A stretch of DNA of 64,000 bases, taken from positions 1 through 64,000 of the forward strand of contig JAEYMI010000105.1 in the NCBI GenBank assembly GCA_023461275.1, read 5' to 3'. Numbering within the stretch: the first letter of the stretch is position 1; every line of letters begins with the position of its first letter. This stretch comes from Actinomycetes bacterium (GTDB taxonomy: Bacteria > Actinomycetota > Actinomycetes > Mycobacteriales > Mycobacteriaceae). Under the pieces are notes generated by a model. The model was given only the letters and a program-made list of their open reading frames with translations. It did no database searches and had not been told where the DNA came from. Both the position numbers and the translations under genes were made by a program. Below are positions 8,254 through 16,981 of the stretch, piece by piece.

Positions 8254-10280
8254 GAGTTCTGGTCTCCTTCATCGGAGTTGTGGGTGAGCTGAGTGGGGGT
8301 GGACGGGGTGAGGTAGGGGCGCTGCACGGCTTTCCACTGCGCATACACGTCGTAAGCCTGCTGGGTGGACTCCAGCGTGGAAGTCTCCGAGACCGGTACG
8401 TCCCACCAGGATTCGCTGTCGGGCGCCCCGATCAGCGGATCGGTCTCCACGTGGATGACGGTGGTGCGTTCGGCGGCCTTGGCGGCCTTGATCGCGTCGG
8501 CGAACTCGGCCGCGGTGCTCGCGCGGATGACGTCGGCGCCCAACGATGCGGCGTTGGCGGCGAGATCGATCGGCAGGGTGCCGCCGTCGAGGCGACCGTC
8601 GCCGCTGCGGTATCGATAGTTGGTGCCGAACCGCTGCGAGCCAAGCGATTCCGAGAGCGAGCCGATCGAGGCGAAGCCGTGATTCTGTACCAGGACGACG
8701 ATGACCTTGAGGTTCTCCTGGATCGCGGTGACCAGTTCGGTCGCCATCATCAAGTAGGAGCCGTCGCCCACCATGACGAACACGTCGCGGTCCGGGCAGG
8801 CCATCTTGACGCCGAGCCCGCCGGCCACCTCGTAGCCCATGCACGAGTAGCCGTATTCGACGTGGTAGCCCTTGGAATCTCTTGTCCGCCAGAGCTTATG
8901 CAGGTCACCGGGCATCGAACCGGCTGCGCATACGACGATGTCGCGCGGGTCAGAGATCTCGTTGACCAGCCCGATGACCGCACCCTGGGTCAGTGCTTCG
9001 TCGCCGGTGGCGATGTTGGTGCCGACCGCGGTCGGGGAGTACGCCTGCTCGACGATGGCATCCCACTCTGCGGCCAGGTCGGTCACCCGTTGCCGGTAGT
9101 CGTCGTCGACGGAGTAGTCCTCGAGCAGGGCGTCGAGTGCATCGAGGGATTCCCGCGCATCCGCGACGACGCTGTAGCCGCTGTGCTTCACCGAATCCAG
9201 CGACGCCACATTGATGTTCACGAATCGCACGCCCTCGCCGGTGAAGGCGGTGCGTGAGGCGGTGGTGAAGTCGCTGTAGCGGGTTCCGATTCCGATCACC
9301 ACGTCGGCCTCGGCGGCCAGGGCGTTGGCGGCGGTGGTGCCGGTGGAACCGATCGCACCGACCGATTGCGGGTGGTCATACGGCAGCGAGCCCTTGCCGG
9401 CCTGGCTCTGCCCGACCGGAATCCCGGTGCGTGAACAGAACTTTGCCAGCGATTCGGTTGCGCCGCTGTAGATCACGCCCCCACCCGCAACGATCAGCGG
9501 TTTGCGCGCCGACCGGACGATCTCGGCGGCCTCGGCGATCACGTGCCGCTCGGGCAGCGGGCGGGCCACATGCCAGGTGCGTTCGGCGAACAGCGATTGC
9601 GGCCAGTCGAAGGCCTCGGCCTGAACATCTTGCGGGATGGCGACGGTGACCGCGCCCGTCTCGACCGGGTCGGTGAGCACGCGCATCGCGCCGAGCAGTG
9701 CGGCGGGCAGCTGCTCGGGCCGCCACACCCGGTCGAAGAACCGCGACACCGGCTTGAAGGCGTCGTTGACGGTGACATCACCCGACGACGGGAGTTCGAG
9801 TTCCTGCAGCACCGGCGCCGACGCGCGGGTGGCGAAGGTGTCCGCGGGCAGCAGCAGTACCGGCAGTCGGTTGATGGTCGCGAGGGCGGCACCGGTCAAC
9901 ATATTGGTGGAACCGGGGCCGACCGACGCGGTGACGGCCCAGGCCTCGAGACGGTCCTTCATCCGGGCGTAGCCGACCGCCGAGTGCACCATGGCCTGCT
10001 CGTTGCGGCCCAGCACATACTTGAGGCTGAGCTCGCGGCCGGCGTCGACATCGTCGATCTCGTTCTGCAGCAACGCCTGACCGAGACCTGCGACGTTGCC
10101 GTGTCCGAAGATGCCGAAGCATCCGGCGAAGAACTTGCTGCGTTCGCCGTCGCGTTCCACGTACTGGTTGGCCAGGAAAGCGACGGTCGCCTGCGCGACG
10201 GTCAGCCGAACCGTCGCTTCACCGTGCGGCGCACGGACGCCGGTGAGTCCACCGGCACGACCCTGATTTATCGGTGCCAC
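8250..10280 (-). CDS. iolD: 3D-(3,5/4)-trihydroxycyclohexane-1,2-dione hydrolase
   Basis: 676-residue thiamine-diphosphate enzyme that opens the ring of the IolE product to give 5-deoxy-glucuronate. The N-terminal pyrimidine-binding domain contains FGIFGHGNVAGLGQAL and RNEQAMVHSAVGYARM. The central domain has IVAGGGVIYSG, and the C-terminal pyrophosphate domain has the metal motif VMVGDGSYLMM...VQNHG. GTG 10280 follows a purine-rich AGAAAGAAG; the open frame continues upstream only as a shadow of iolB. At 676 aa it is slightly longer than the B. subtilis enzyme. It overlaps the 3' end of iolB by 13 bp. Confidence 0.92.
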   Translation of the reverse strand: MAPINQGRAGGLTGVRAPHGEATVRLTVAQATVAFLANQYVERDGERSKFFAGCFGIFGHGNVAGLGQALLQNEIDDVDAGRELSLKYVLGRNEQAMVHSAVGYARMKDRLEAWAVTASVGPGSTNMLTGAALATINRLPVLLLPADTFATRASAPVLQELELPSSGDVTVNDAFKPVSRFFDRVWRPEQLPAALLGAMRVLTDPVETGAVTVAIPQDVQAEAFDWPQSLFAERTWHVARPLPERHVIAEAAEIVRSARKPLIVAGGGVIYSGATESLAKFCSRTGIPVGQSQAGKGSLPYDHPQSVGAIGSTGTTAANALAAEADVVIGIGTRYSDFTTASRTAFTGEGVRFVNINVASLDSVKHSGYSVVADARESLDALDALLEDYSVDDDYRQRVTDLAAEWDAIVEQAYSPTAVGTNIATGDEALTQGAVIGLVNEISDPRDIVVCAAGSMPGDLHKLWRTRDSKGYHVEYGYSCMGYEVAGGLGVKMACPDRDVFVMVGDGSYLMMATELVTAIQENLKVIVVLVQNHGFASIGSLSESLGSQRFGTNYRYRSGDGRLDGGTLPIDLAANAASLGADVIRASTAAEFADAIKAAKAAERTTVIHVETDPLIGAPDSESWWDVPVSETSTLESTQQAYDVYAQWKAVQRPYLTPSTPTQLTHNSDEGDQNS

Positions 10281-11257
10281 GATGACTTCTTTCTCGCGGA
10301 TGCTTGTGAGGGAGTGTGTGAGGGATGGCTCAGGGGGAGTCGGGGATCGACCTCCTGGTGCTCCCAGCTGCCGCGCAGCCAGGTGTGCGCCGGATCGTCG
10401 CAGATCTTCCATGCACGTTCGGGCCCGGAACCGGCCATCACGTTGAGGTAATACATGTGATAGCCGGGGGCTGCGATCGACGGGCCGTGATAGCCGTGCG
10501 GTACGAGCACGACGTCGCCGGAGCGCACCTCTTCGAGCACCTCGATCGGCCGCTCCGGGGTGCCGTAGACCCGGTGATACCCGAATCCTGCCGAGCCGGT
10601 CACATTCGACCCGCTCGCTTCGCTCCCGGCGTCGGTGACATTCGACCCGCTCGCTTCGCTCCCGGCGTCGGCGGGCCCGTCGCTGAACTCGAAATAGTAG
10701 ATCTCCTCGAGCTGCGATTCGACCTCGCTGTTCTCGTCGTGCTTGTGTGCGGGATAACTCGACCAGTTACCGCCGGGCGTGATGACCTCGCAAGCGATGA
10801 TCGAATCCGCCTCGAACGCGTCGGCAGTCGCGAAGTTGTGCACCTGACGACTGCAATTGCCTGCGCCGCGCAACTCCACCGAGACGTCGGCGGCCGGCAC
10901 GTATCGTAACGGCAGGGACGTCGACGCCCGAGCGCCGCACAGGGCGAAACGTCCACCGGCAGTGCTGGTCACGGTGAACGTCGAGTCGCGGCCGACGTAC
11001 GCGAAATCGCTGGGGCCGTCGAAAACACTTGCGCGACCGGCGAGTTCGAATGTGGTCCCGTCCGAAGCAAGGGATGCCGACCCGGACAGCGGAACCACCA
11101 CGACCTCGTCGTCGCCGGTGTGTCGCGTGATCGATTCTCCGGCAACGAGTTCGACCACCCAGAGCGAGCTTTCGGTCCATCCGGCCGATTCCGGTGTGAC
11201 GTCGACGCTCAGTGGCGCCGCGGCGCTCCCGGCGGGAATGTAGTACTTGCTGTTCAC
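10268..11257 (-). CDS. iolB: 5-deoxy-glucuronate isomerase
   Basis: About 329 residues; a bicupin that isomerises 5-deoxy-glucuronate to 2-deoxy-5-keto-gluconate. The C-terminal cupin has the metal-site residues in SSYPAHKHDE and in EEIYYFEF, with VPHGYHGPSIAAPGYHMYYL near the end. It is unusual in carrying a 12-residue in-frame tandem duplication (DAGSEASGSNVT twice) just after EEIYYFEFSDGP, in a loop between cupin strands. GTG 11257 is preceded by AAGTGAG. An alternative GTG at 11269 overlaps the previous stop. It lies mid-operon between the aldolase and iolD. Confidence 0.9.
   Translation of the reverse strand: MNSKYYIPAGSAAAPLSVDVTPESAGWTESSLWVVELVAGESITRHTGDDEVVVVPLSGSASLASDGTTFELAGRASVFDGPSDFAYVGRDSTFTVTSTAGGRFALCGARASTSLPLRYVPAADVSVELRGAGNCSRQVHNFATADAFEADSIIACEVITPGGNWSSYPAHKHDENSEVESQLEEIYYFEFSDGPADAGSEASGSNVTDAGSEASGSNVTGSAGFGYHRVYGTPERPIEVLEEVRSGDVVLVPHGYHGPSIAAPGYHMYYLNVMAGSGPERAWKICDDPAHTWLRGSWEHQEVDPRLPLSHPSHTPSQASARKKSSWHR
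10599..10670. repeat. 36-bp tandem duplication inside iolB
   Basis: Two 36-bp units, 10599-10634 and 10635-10670, differ at a single base (C10601 versus G10637). Each contains CCGCTCGCTTCGCTCCCGG, whose complement carries GAGCGAAGCGAG, similar to the core of the extragenic repeat at 55586-55628. Both units stay in frame with iolB. Confidence 0.95.
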
Positions 11258-11265
11258 GACGCGTC

Positions 11266-12144
11266 TCACTTCACCAGCGACACAGCGGTCTTGACCGCGG
11301 TGCTCACATCGTCGTCGGATGGGTAGAGCAGGGTGCGTCCCACGATGAGTCCGCGGACCGACGGAATGCGCAGGGCGCGTTCCCAACTCGCAAAGGTCTC
11401 CTCCGGTGCGGTCTGCGGGTCGCCGCCCAGGAGCAGCGTCGGGAACGTGGTGGCATCCATGACGCGCTCCATCTCGTCGACCACCGGCAGCTTGAGCCAG
11501 GTGTAGGCCGAGGTGGAGCCCAGCCCCTGGATGATGTGCATCGACTTGATCACCGCGTCGGCGGACAAGTCGTTGCGAACCTTTCCGTCCACTCGCGACG
11601 AGAGGAACGGCTCAAGCATGGCGATCACCTCGCCGGCCGCGAGTTCGTCGACGGCCTGGGCGCACGCGGTCATCATGTTGAGCGTCCCCGGATCGCCGAG
11701 ATCCACGCGGCACAACATCTTTGCGCCGTTGAGTCCGGCGTCGATGGTCCACGCGGCGGTGGCGGCGGTCATCCGATCGTCGAGTTCAAACGACGCGCCG
11801 GCAAGCCCGCCACGGTTCATCGACGAGAACACCACCTTGTCCTCGAGCGCGCCGAGCAGCAGAAGGTCCTCGAGAATGTCGGAGGTGGCGAGCACACCGT
11901 CGACACCCGGATTGGCCAACGCCGTGCGTAGCCGGTCGAGCAGATCCGAGCGGCTGTTCATCGCGGTCGGGCGACCACCGACCGACAGGGCACCACGCGC
12001 CGGGTGGTCGGCGGCGACGATCATCAATCGGTCGTCGCCGACGATGGTTTGCCGACGCGACCGCCGGGCCCAGGCCTCGGCAATCGCCGAGGGACGTTGC
12101 GCGCGAAGGGTGGTCACCTCGGCGTAGGTCATGACCTCAGACAT
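11266..12144 (-). CDS. Cgl0159-family (beta/alpha)8 aldolase, probable IolJ function
   Basis: 292 residues with no resemblance to class II IolJ aldolase. It looks like the Cgl0159-type (beta/alpha)8 proteins found in corynebacterial iol clusters. Visible segments are LMIVAADHPARGAL, LATSDILEDLLLLGAL, GAKMLCRVDLGDP, YTWLKLPVVDEMERVM and LLLGGDPQT. The expected role is to cleave 2-deoxy-5-keto-gluconate-6-phosphate into malonate semialdehyde and dihydroxyacetone phosphate, because no other aldolase is present in the cluster. ATG 12144 follows GAAGGAG and overlaps the iolC stop by 8 bp. Function is inferred from context. Confidence 0.82.
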   Translation of the reverse strand: MSEVMTYAEVTTLRAQRPSAIAEAWARRSRRQTIVGDDRLMIVAADHPARGALSVGGRPTAMNSRSDLLDRLRTALANPGVDGVLATSDILEDLLLLGALEDKVVFSSMNRGGLAGASFELDDRMTAATAAWTIDAGLNGAKMLCRVDLGDPGTLNMMTACAQAVDELAAGEVIAMLEPFLSSRVDGKVRNDLSADAVIKSMHIIQGLGSTSAYTWLKLPVVDEMERVMDATTFPTLLLGGDPQTAPEETFASWERALRIPSVRGLIVGRTLLYPSDDDVSTAVKTAVSLVK

Positions 12145-13126
12145 GAACGGCTCCTTCGGAGTTCGACGCTGCCGTACCGGCCAGATCGGCGACCTCGTCG
12201 GCGGTGGGCATGGCGGTTGAGCATTCCAGCCGACCGGCGACGATCGCACCGGCGGCATTGGCGTGCCGCAGAATCTGTTCCAGCGGCCAGCCGGCCAGGA
12301 GTCCGTGGCATAGGCTGCCGCCGAAGCTGTCCCCGGCGCCGAGGCCGTTGACCACATCGACCGGTACGGGCGCCACTTCGACGGTCTCGTTGCGGGTCTT
12401 GCCCAGTACGCCGCGCGGACCCTGCTTGACGATGGCCAGCTCCACACCGAGGTCGAGGAGGGCGTCGGCGGCGCGATGCGGATCGGTTTCGCCGACCGCG
12501 ATCTCGCATTCCTCCTTGTTGCCGACCGCCACGGTGACGTGACCCAGCGCCCGGCGCACCTGCTCGGTGGCCGCTGCGGCCGACTCCCAGAACATCGGTC
12601 GGTAGTCGAGATCCAGGACGGTCAGCGACTGGCGCCCGCGAGCGTCCCACGCCGCGAAATGCGCACTGCGTGACGGCTCTTCGGACAGTCCGGTCACCGT
12701 CGACCAGTAGAGCCGCGCATCGTGGACGGCAGCGGTGTCGATGTCGTCGGCGCTCACCTGGAGATCCGGTGCGCTCGGCTTGCGATAGAAGTAGAGCGGG
12801 AAGTCGTCGGGCGGGAAGATCTCACAGAATGTCACCGGCGTGGCGTAGGTGCGGTCGGTGCCCACATATCGGTTGTCGACGCCGAGCCGTGCGAGTTCGG
12901 CACGGACGAATCGGCCGAACGGATCATCACCGACGCCGGAGATCAGCGCGCTGCGCCGGCCGAGGCGCGCGGCGGCGACGCTCACGTTCGCGGCGCTGCC
13001 GCCGAGAAACTTCCCGAAGCTGACCACCTCCTCGAGCGGCACCCCGACTTGCTGGGGGTAGATGTCGACGCCGCTGCGGCCGATGGCCAGGACGTCGAAG
13101 GCCGACGACGTACGTTCTGGACTCAC
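12137..13126 (-). CDS. iolC: 5-dehydro-2-deoxygluconokinase
   Basis: 329-residue PfkB-family sugar kinase phosphorylating 2-deoxy-5-keto-gluconate. PfkB signature 1 region GKFLGGSAANVSVAAARLG is at 38-56 and signature 2 GLGAGDSFGG at 261-270, with catalytic Asp266. GTG 13126 was chosen because AGGGAG lies eight bases upstream; an upstream TTG at 13156 would add ten residues without support. It is the first gene of the minus-strand iol operon. The leader upstream carries the palindrome at 13213-13230. Confidence 0.92.
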   Translation of the reverse strand: MSPERTSSAFDVLAIGRSGVDIYPQQVGVPLEEVVSFGKFLGGSAANVSVAAARLGRRSALISGVGDDPFGRFVRAELARLGVDNRYVGTDRTYATPVTFCEIFPPDDFPLYFYRKPSAPDLQVSADDIDTAAVHDARLYWSTVTGLSEEPSRSAHFAAWDARGRQSLTVLDLDYRPMFWESAAAATEQVRRALGHVTVAVGNKEECEIAVGETDPHRAADALLDLGVELAIVKQGPRGVLGKTRNETVEVAPVPVDVVNGLGAGDSFGGSLCHGLLAGWPLEQILRHANAAGAIVAGRLECSTAMPTADEVADLAGTAASNSEGAVHV

Positions 13127-13212
13127 GTACTCACTCCCTGTTCGAGATGGACTCAAAAGCTGTTCGCCCGAGCGGGTCGGGGTCGTGTGTCCACTGTGCG
13201 TCAGTTCACATC

Positions 13213-13230
13213 ACAAAGTCAAGACTTTGT
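13213..13230. promoter_or_regulatory. Palindromic operator overlapping the iolC -35 region
   Basis: ACAAAGTCAAGACTTTGT is a palindrome with eight-base arms and a two-base centre. On the minus strand it reads ACAAAGTCTTGACT, placing a -35-like TTGACT at 13222-13217 for iolC; a weak -10 candidate CACAGT follows after 18 bases. The same 13 bases ACAAAGTCTTGAC occur at 15828-15840 before the ABC operon. The AGTCTTGACT portion is close to the IolR motif KGWCHTRACA recalled from Corynebacterium. Confidence 0.65.
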
Positions 13231-13237
13231 CCGGACA
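13228..13237. promoter_or_regulatory. TGTCCGGACA palindrome, second operator in the iolC/dehydrogenase intergenic
   Basis: TTGTCCGGACA starts at 13227 and overlaps the end of the previous palindrome. It could also supply a -35-like TTGTCC for the plus-strand dehydrogenase at 13312, with TAATAC (13247-13252) as a candidate -10. The same sequence is a perfect 12-bp palindrome at 25114-25125 upstream of a LacI regulator. Confidence 0.55.
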
Positions 13238-13311
13238 TTAGTACCTGTAATACTCGGGTGGTCTGCATCACAGGCTGCCGTAGGGTCGGCGGCCCGGCAA
13301 AGGAGAACTTT

Positions 13312-14481
13312 ATGAGTGTTGAAACCACCCCGGTGGCCATCGTCGGCTTCGGGTGGATGGGTCGGGCACACGCCCAGGCCTACGCGCGGGTGCGCCACCA
13401 CTATCCCGACATCAACCCCGTCCCGCGCCTGTCGGTCATCGCCGACGAGGTCACCGATCGCGCCGAGGCGGCCGCCGCGCAGTTCGATGTGTCCACCACG
13501 GTCGCCGACTGGCGGTCGGTTGTCGACGACCCGTCGATCCGCGCGGTGAGCGTGACCGCCCCCAACTTCCTGCATCGCGAGATCGGTTGTGCGGTCGTCG
13601 ACTCGGGTAAACACCTGTGGATCGAGAAGCCGGTAGGGCTCGGGGCCGACGATGCCCGGGCGGTGGCCGAGGCGGCTGCCCGGGCGGGGGTGACGACCGC
13701 TGTCGGCTTCAACTACCGGCAGGTTCCCGCAGTTCAGGCGGCTCGCACGCTGATTGCCGCCGGCGAGATCGGCTCGGTGACACATGCCCGCTTCCGGCTG
13801 TTCAGCGACTACGCCGCCCACCCCGACGGTGCGCTGAGCTGGCGCTTTCAGCGTGACCGGGGTGGCAACGGCGTGCTCGGTGATCTCGCCTCGCACGGCG
13901 CCGACCTGATCTGGTTCCTGCTCGGCGACATCGAATCGGTGGTCGCCGACACCGCGATCTTCATCGCCGACCGTCCCAAGCCGACCGGCGCCACATCCGG
14001 CCATCAACTCGCGACCGGCGGTGAACGCGGCAGCGTCGAGAACGAGGATTACGTCTCCGCGCAGATGCGGATGAGCTCCGGTGCCCGATGCGTCCTGGAG
14101 GCCAGCAGGGTCTCGGTCGGGGCGCAGAACTCGTACGGGTTCGAGATTTACGGCACCACCGGAATGGTGCGCTGGGACTACCGGCGGATGGGTGAGCTGG
14201 AGATCAGCCGGGGTAGCGCCTACCAGGATCAGCCGGTGTCCACCGTCTTCGTCGGCCCCGGCAGCGGCGACTACGTGGCCTTTCAGCCCGGGGCGGCCAA
14301 CCCGATGAGCTACGACGATCTCAAGGTGATCGAGGCGGCCAACTTCTGCCGGTCGATCGCCGCCGGTCCCGGCGTCGACTGCGGGTCGGCCACCATCGTC
14401 GATGCCGTGCGAAGCGCCGAGGTCCTCGACGCGATGACCACCTCGGTGCGTGAGGGGCGTTGGGTACGTCCGGCAGGCTAG
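13312..14481 (+). CDS. Gfo/Idh/MocA-family dehydrogenase
   Basis: 389-residue dehydrogenase, divergent from iolC. VGFGWMGRAHAQAY is the Rossmann loop, IEKPVGL the family motif and FNYRQVP follows; LGDLASHGADLIWFLLGD provides the His-containing helix. It is longer than IolG and resembles the enzymes often found beside inositol transporters, which may oxidise scyllo-inositol or other isomers. ATG 13312 follows AAAGGAG. The intergenic region carries two overlapping palindromes, so it is probably co-induced with iolC. The MFS gene downstream overlaps its last 22 bp. Substrate unassigned. Confidence 0.85.
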   Translation: MSVETTPVAIVGFGWMGRAHAQAYARVRHHYPDINPVPRLSVIADEVTDRAEAAAAQFDVSTTVADWRSVVDDPSIRAVSVTAPNFLHREIGCAVVDSGKHLWIEKPVGLGADDARAVAEAAARAGVTTAVGFNYRQVPAVQAARTLIAAGEIGSVTHARFRLFSDYAAHPDGALSWRFQRDRGGNGVLGDLASHGADLIWFLLGDIESVVADTAIFIADRPKPTGATSGHQLATGGERGSVENEDYVSAQMRMSSGARCVLEASRVSVGAQNSYGFEIYGTTGMVRWDYRRMGELEISRGSAYQDQPVSTVFVGPGSGDYVAFQPGAANPMSYDDLKVIEAANFCRSIAAGPGVDCGSATIVDAVRSAEVLDAMTTSVREGRWVRPAG

Positions 14482-15839
14482 GGCACTTTCCGCGTGCACT
14501 CGCGTTACTCGGCGCGGGGGCGCTGTTCATGGAGATCCTCGACGCCACCATCGTCGTCACCGCCTTGCCGGCTATCGCGGCCGACCTCGGCGTCACTGCG
14601 CTCGACGCGACAGTGGTGGTCACCGCGTACCTGATCACCCTCGCCGTGCTGATCCCGCTGTCGGGGTGGGTGGCCGATCGATTCGGGGTTCGACGGGTCT
14701 TCCTCGCGGCGATGATCGTGTTCACCGTGGCCTCCGCGGGGTGCGCTCTGGCGCAGCACCTCTGGGTTCTGGTGGTGATGCGGGTCATCCAGGCCGCGGG
14801 CGGCTCGATGATGGTCCCGGTGGGACGGCTGGCGGTGCTGCGGACGGTGGCGCGCAGCGATCTCGTGCGCGCCATCGCCTACCTCACCTGGCCGGCGTTG
14901 ATCGCTCCGGTGATAGCGCCGGTGCTGGGCGGCATCATCGTCACGCACGCGAACTGGCGGATCATCTTCGCGGTGAACATCCCGATCGGAATTGTGGGTG
15001 TCGTTGCGGCACTGGTGTTCTGCCACCCGGCGGGTGGTTCGGGTACTCGCCGACGGCTCGATGTCATCGGTGTGTTGTTGACGATGTCAGCGGTCGCGCT
15101 GGGAATGATGGTCGCGCAGCTGATGATTGCGCCGCATCCACGATGGTCCGTGGCGGGGGTGATGGCCGCGGCCGCGGCGGTGCTCGGTTTCGCCGCCGTG
15201 CGCCGGATGCGCTCATCGTCGAATCCGTTGCTCAACCTCGAGGTGTTGCGCATCCCTTCGTTCCGGTCGGTGGTCGGGTACGGAACGGTGTACCGCGCGG
15301 TGATCAGCGCGGTTCCGTTTCTGTTGCCGTTGATGTTTCAGCTGCGGTTCGGCTGGAGTGCCGCGAGCGCCGGCGCCATGGTCGCCGCACTGTTCGTGGG
15401 GAATGTCGCGATCAAACCGCTGACCACGCCGATGATGCGACGCTGGGGAATCCGGCGCGTGTTGGTCGCCGACCTCGCGGTCTCGGTAGCGGCAATGCTG
15501 GCCATCGCGATGCTCGGCCCGGACACCTCAAGGCCGACGATTATTGCTGCACTGGTGATTTCGGGCGCTCTGCGTTCGATCGGGTTCTCGGCGTACAACA
15601 CGCTGGCCTTCGCCGACGTCGACACCGGCGATCTCGCTGATGCCAACGCGCTGCACGCCGCGGTTCAGGAGCTCGGTTCGGCCTACGGGGTCGCGTTTGC
15701 CGCAGTGGCCGTCGCCGTGCTGGCGGCAGGATATTCGGCAACGTTCGTGCTCTTGGCGGTGCTGATGGTGGTGTGCGTGATGGGCGCACTCCGGCTTCCG
15801 GGCGACGATCTACATCAGAATGTCTTAACAAAGTCTTGA
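14460..15839 (+). CDS. MFS transporter, DHA2-like
   Basis: About 459 residues of hydrophobic helices in the inner membrane. MFS motifs are visible: the TM1 region MEILDATIVVTALPAIAADL, the loop 2-3 motif GWVADRFGVRRVF and RVIQAAGGSMMVPVGRL. It resembles drug:H+ antiporter-2 exporters but is short, so it may have 12 rather than 14 helices. The TTG start at 14460 overlaps the previous gene and follows GAGGGG closely; the exact start is uncertain. Genetic coupling to a polyol dehydrogenase suggests export or uptake of a related sugar alcohol, but this is inference. Confidence 0.78.
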   Translation: MGTSGRLGHFPRALALLGAGALFMEILDATIVVTALPAIAADLGVTALDATVVVTAYLITLAVLIPLSGWVADRFGVRRVFLAAMIVFTVASAGCALAQHLWVLVVMRVIQAAGGSMMVPVGRLAVLRTVARSDLVRAIAYLTWPALIAPVIAPVLGGIIVTHANWRIIFAVNIPIGIVGVVAALVFCHPAGGSGTRRRLDVIGVLLTMSAVALGMMVAQLMIAPHPRWSVAGVMAAAAAVLGFAAVRRMRSSSNPLLNLEVLRIPSFRSVVGYGTVYRAVISAVPFLLPLMFQLRFGWSAASAGAMVAALFVGNVAIKPLTTPMMRRWGIRRVLVADLAVSVAAMLAIAMLGPDTSRPTIIAALVISGALRSIGFSAYNTLAFADVDTGDLADANALHAAVQELGSAYGVAFAAVAVAVLAAGYSATFVLLAVLMVVCVMGALRLPGDDLHQNVLTKS

Positions 15840-15863
15840 CAGCGACTATGTGACGGGTATTAC
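15828..15863 (+). promoter_or_regulatory. Promoter of the ABC uptake operon with IolR-like site
   Basis: TTGACA at 15836-15841 and TATTAC at 15858-15863 are separated by 16 bases. ACAAAGTC directly precedes the -35, so ACAAAGTCTTGAC matches the minus-strand iolC promoter exactly. AGTCTTGACA at 15832-15841 fits nine of ten positions of the recalled IolR motif KGWCHTRACA, so binding there would block the -35. Confidence 0.75.
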
Positions 15864-15936
15864 ATCTAGACCAGTGAGTATCCGCGAGCACTGCGCGTGG
15901 GACGCTCAACCAGTTGATCGAAGGGAAGAGACAACG

Positions 15937-16956
15937 ATGTACTCCACACAGCGTCGGGCGGGACGTCCGGGACGTTTGGTCGTCATGGCGGCCGCCGCGG
16001 CGGCCGCGATGATGATCGCCGCGGGTTGCTCGAGCACGGGCGGATCGAAGGACGACAACAGCAGTGGTGGTGGCGCCGGGAACGCCGGCACGCCGACCAA
16101 GACCGTCGCGATGATCACTCACGAGGTCCCCGGCGACTCCTTCTGGGATCTGATCCGCAAGGGCGCCGAGATGGCAGCCAAGAAGGACAACATCAAGCTG
16201 CAGTACTCGTCGGACCCGGAGGCTCCCAACCAGGCGAACCTGGTGCAGACCGCCATCGATTCCAAGGTCGACGGCATCGCGCTGACGCTGGCCAAGCCCG
16301 ACGCGATGGCACCGGCCGTGCAGAAGGCGATCGCCGCGGGAATCCCGGTGGTGGCCTTCAACTCCGGATACGACAACTGGAAGGCGATGGGTGTCGGACA
16401 GTACTTCGGTCAGGACGAGACGCTCGCGGGTAAGACCGCCGGTGAACGTCTGACCAAAGAGGGGCGCAAGAACGTCCTGTGTGTGATCCAGGAGCAGGGT
16501 CAGGTCGCTCTGGAATCCCGATGCGCCGGCGTCAAGCAGGGCTTCACCGGTGGTGGCTTCCAGATCATCAACGTCAACTCCAAGGACATGCCGTCGGTGG
16601 AGTCGACGCTGACCGCGAAACTGCAGCAGGACCCGAGCATCGACACCGTCGTCACCCTCGGTGCCCCGATCGCCCAAACCGCGGTCAAGTCGAAGGGTAA
16701 CGCCGGTTCTCAGGCCGAGATCGTCACCTTCGATACCAACGCCGCACTCGTTGACCTGATCAAGAACGGGCAGGTCAAGTGGGCCATCGACCAGCAGCCC
16801 TATGTGCAGGGTTACCTCGCGATCGATGCGCTGTGGCTGCAGATGACCAATGCGAACACCATCGGCGGAGGACAGGCGGTGCTGACCGGACCGGCCTTCA
16901 TCGACGAGTCCAACATCAGCGCGGTCGCCGAGTACGCCAAGAACGGTACCCGCTGA
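15937..16956 (+). CDS. Sugar/inositol ABC transporter substrate-binding lipoprotein
   Basis: 339-residue periplasmic-binding-protein type 1 (RbsB/IbpA-like) lipoprotein. The signal peptide has Arg-rich RRAGRPGR, an Ala-rich helix and lipobox IAAGC with Cys31 as the lipid anchor, followed by a Gly/Ser linker. The mature domain begins TKTVAMITHEVPGDSFWDLI and contains SKVDGIALTLAKPDAM and VAFNSGY. ATG 15937 follows AAGGGAAG. It leads an operon with permease, ATPase and an HTH-less sensor protein. Location between the two iol operons and the shared promoter motif suggest inositol as ligand, which is an inference. Confidence 0.88.
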   Translation: MYSTQRRAGRPGRLVVMAAAAAAAMMIAAGCSSTGGSKDDNSSGGGAGNAGTPTKTVAMITHEVPGDSFWDLIRKGAEMAAKKDNIKLQYSSDPEAPNQANLVQTAIDSKVDGIALTLAKPDAMAPAVQKAIAAGIPVVAFNSGYDNWKAMGVGQYFGQDETLAGKTAGERLTKEGRKNVLCVIQEQGQVALESRCAGVKQGFTGGGFQIINVNSKDMPSVESTLTAKLQQDPSIDTVVTLGAPIAQTAVKSKGNAGSQAEIVTFDTNAALVDLIKNGQVKWAIDQQPYVQGYLAIDALWLQMTNANTIGGGQAVLTGPAFIDESNISAVAEYAKNGTR

Positions 16957-16981
16957 CGCGGGCGCCGGAAGGGAACCGGAC

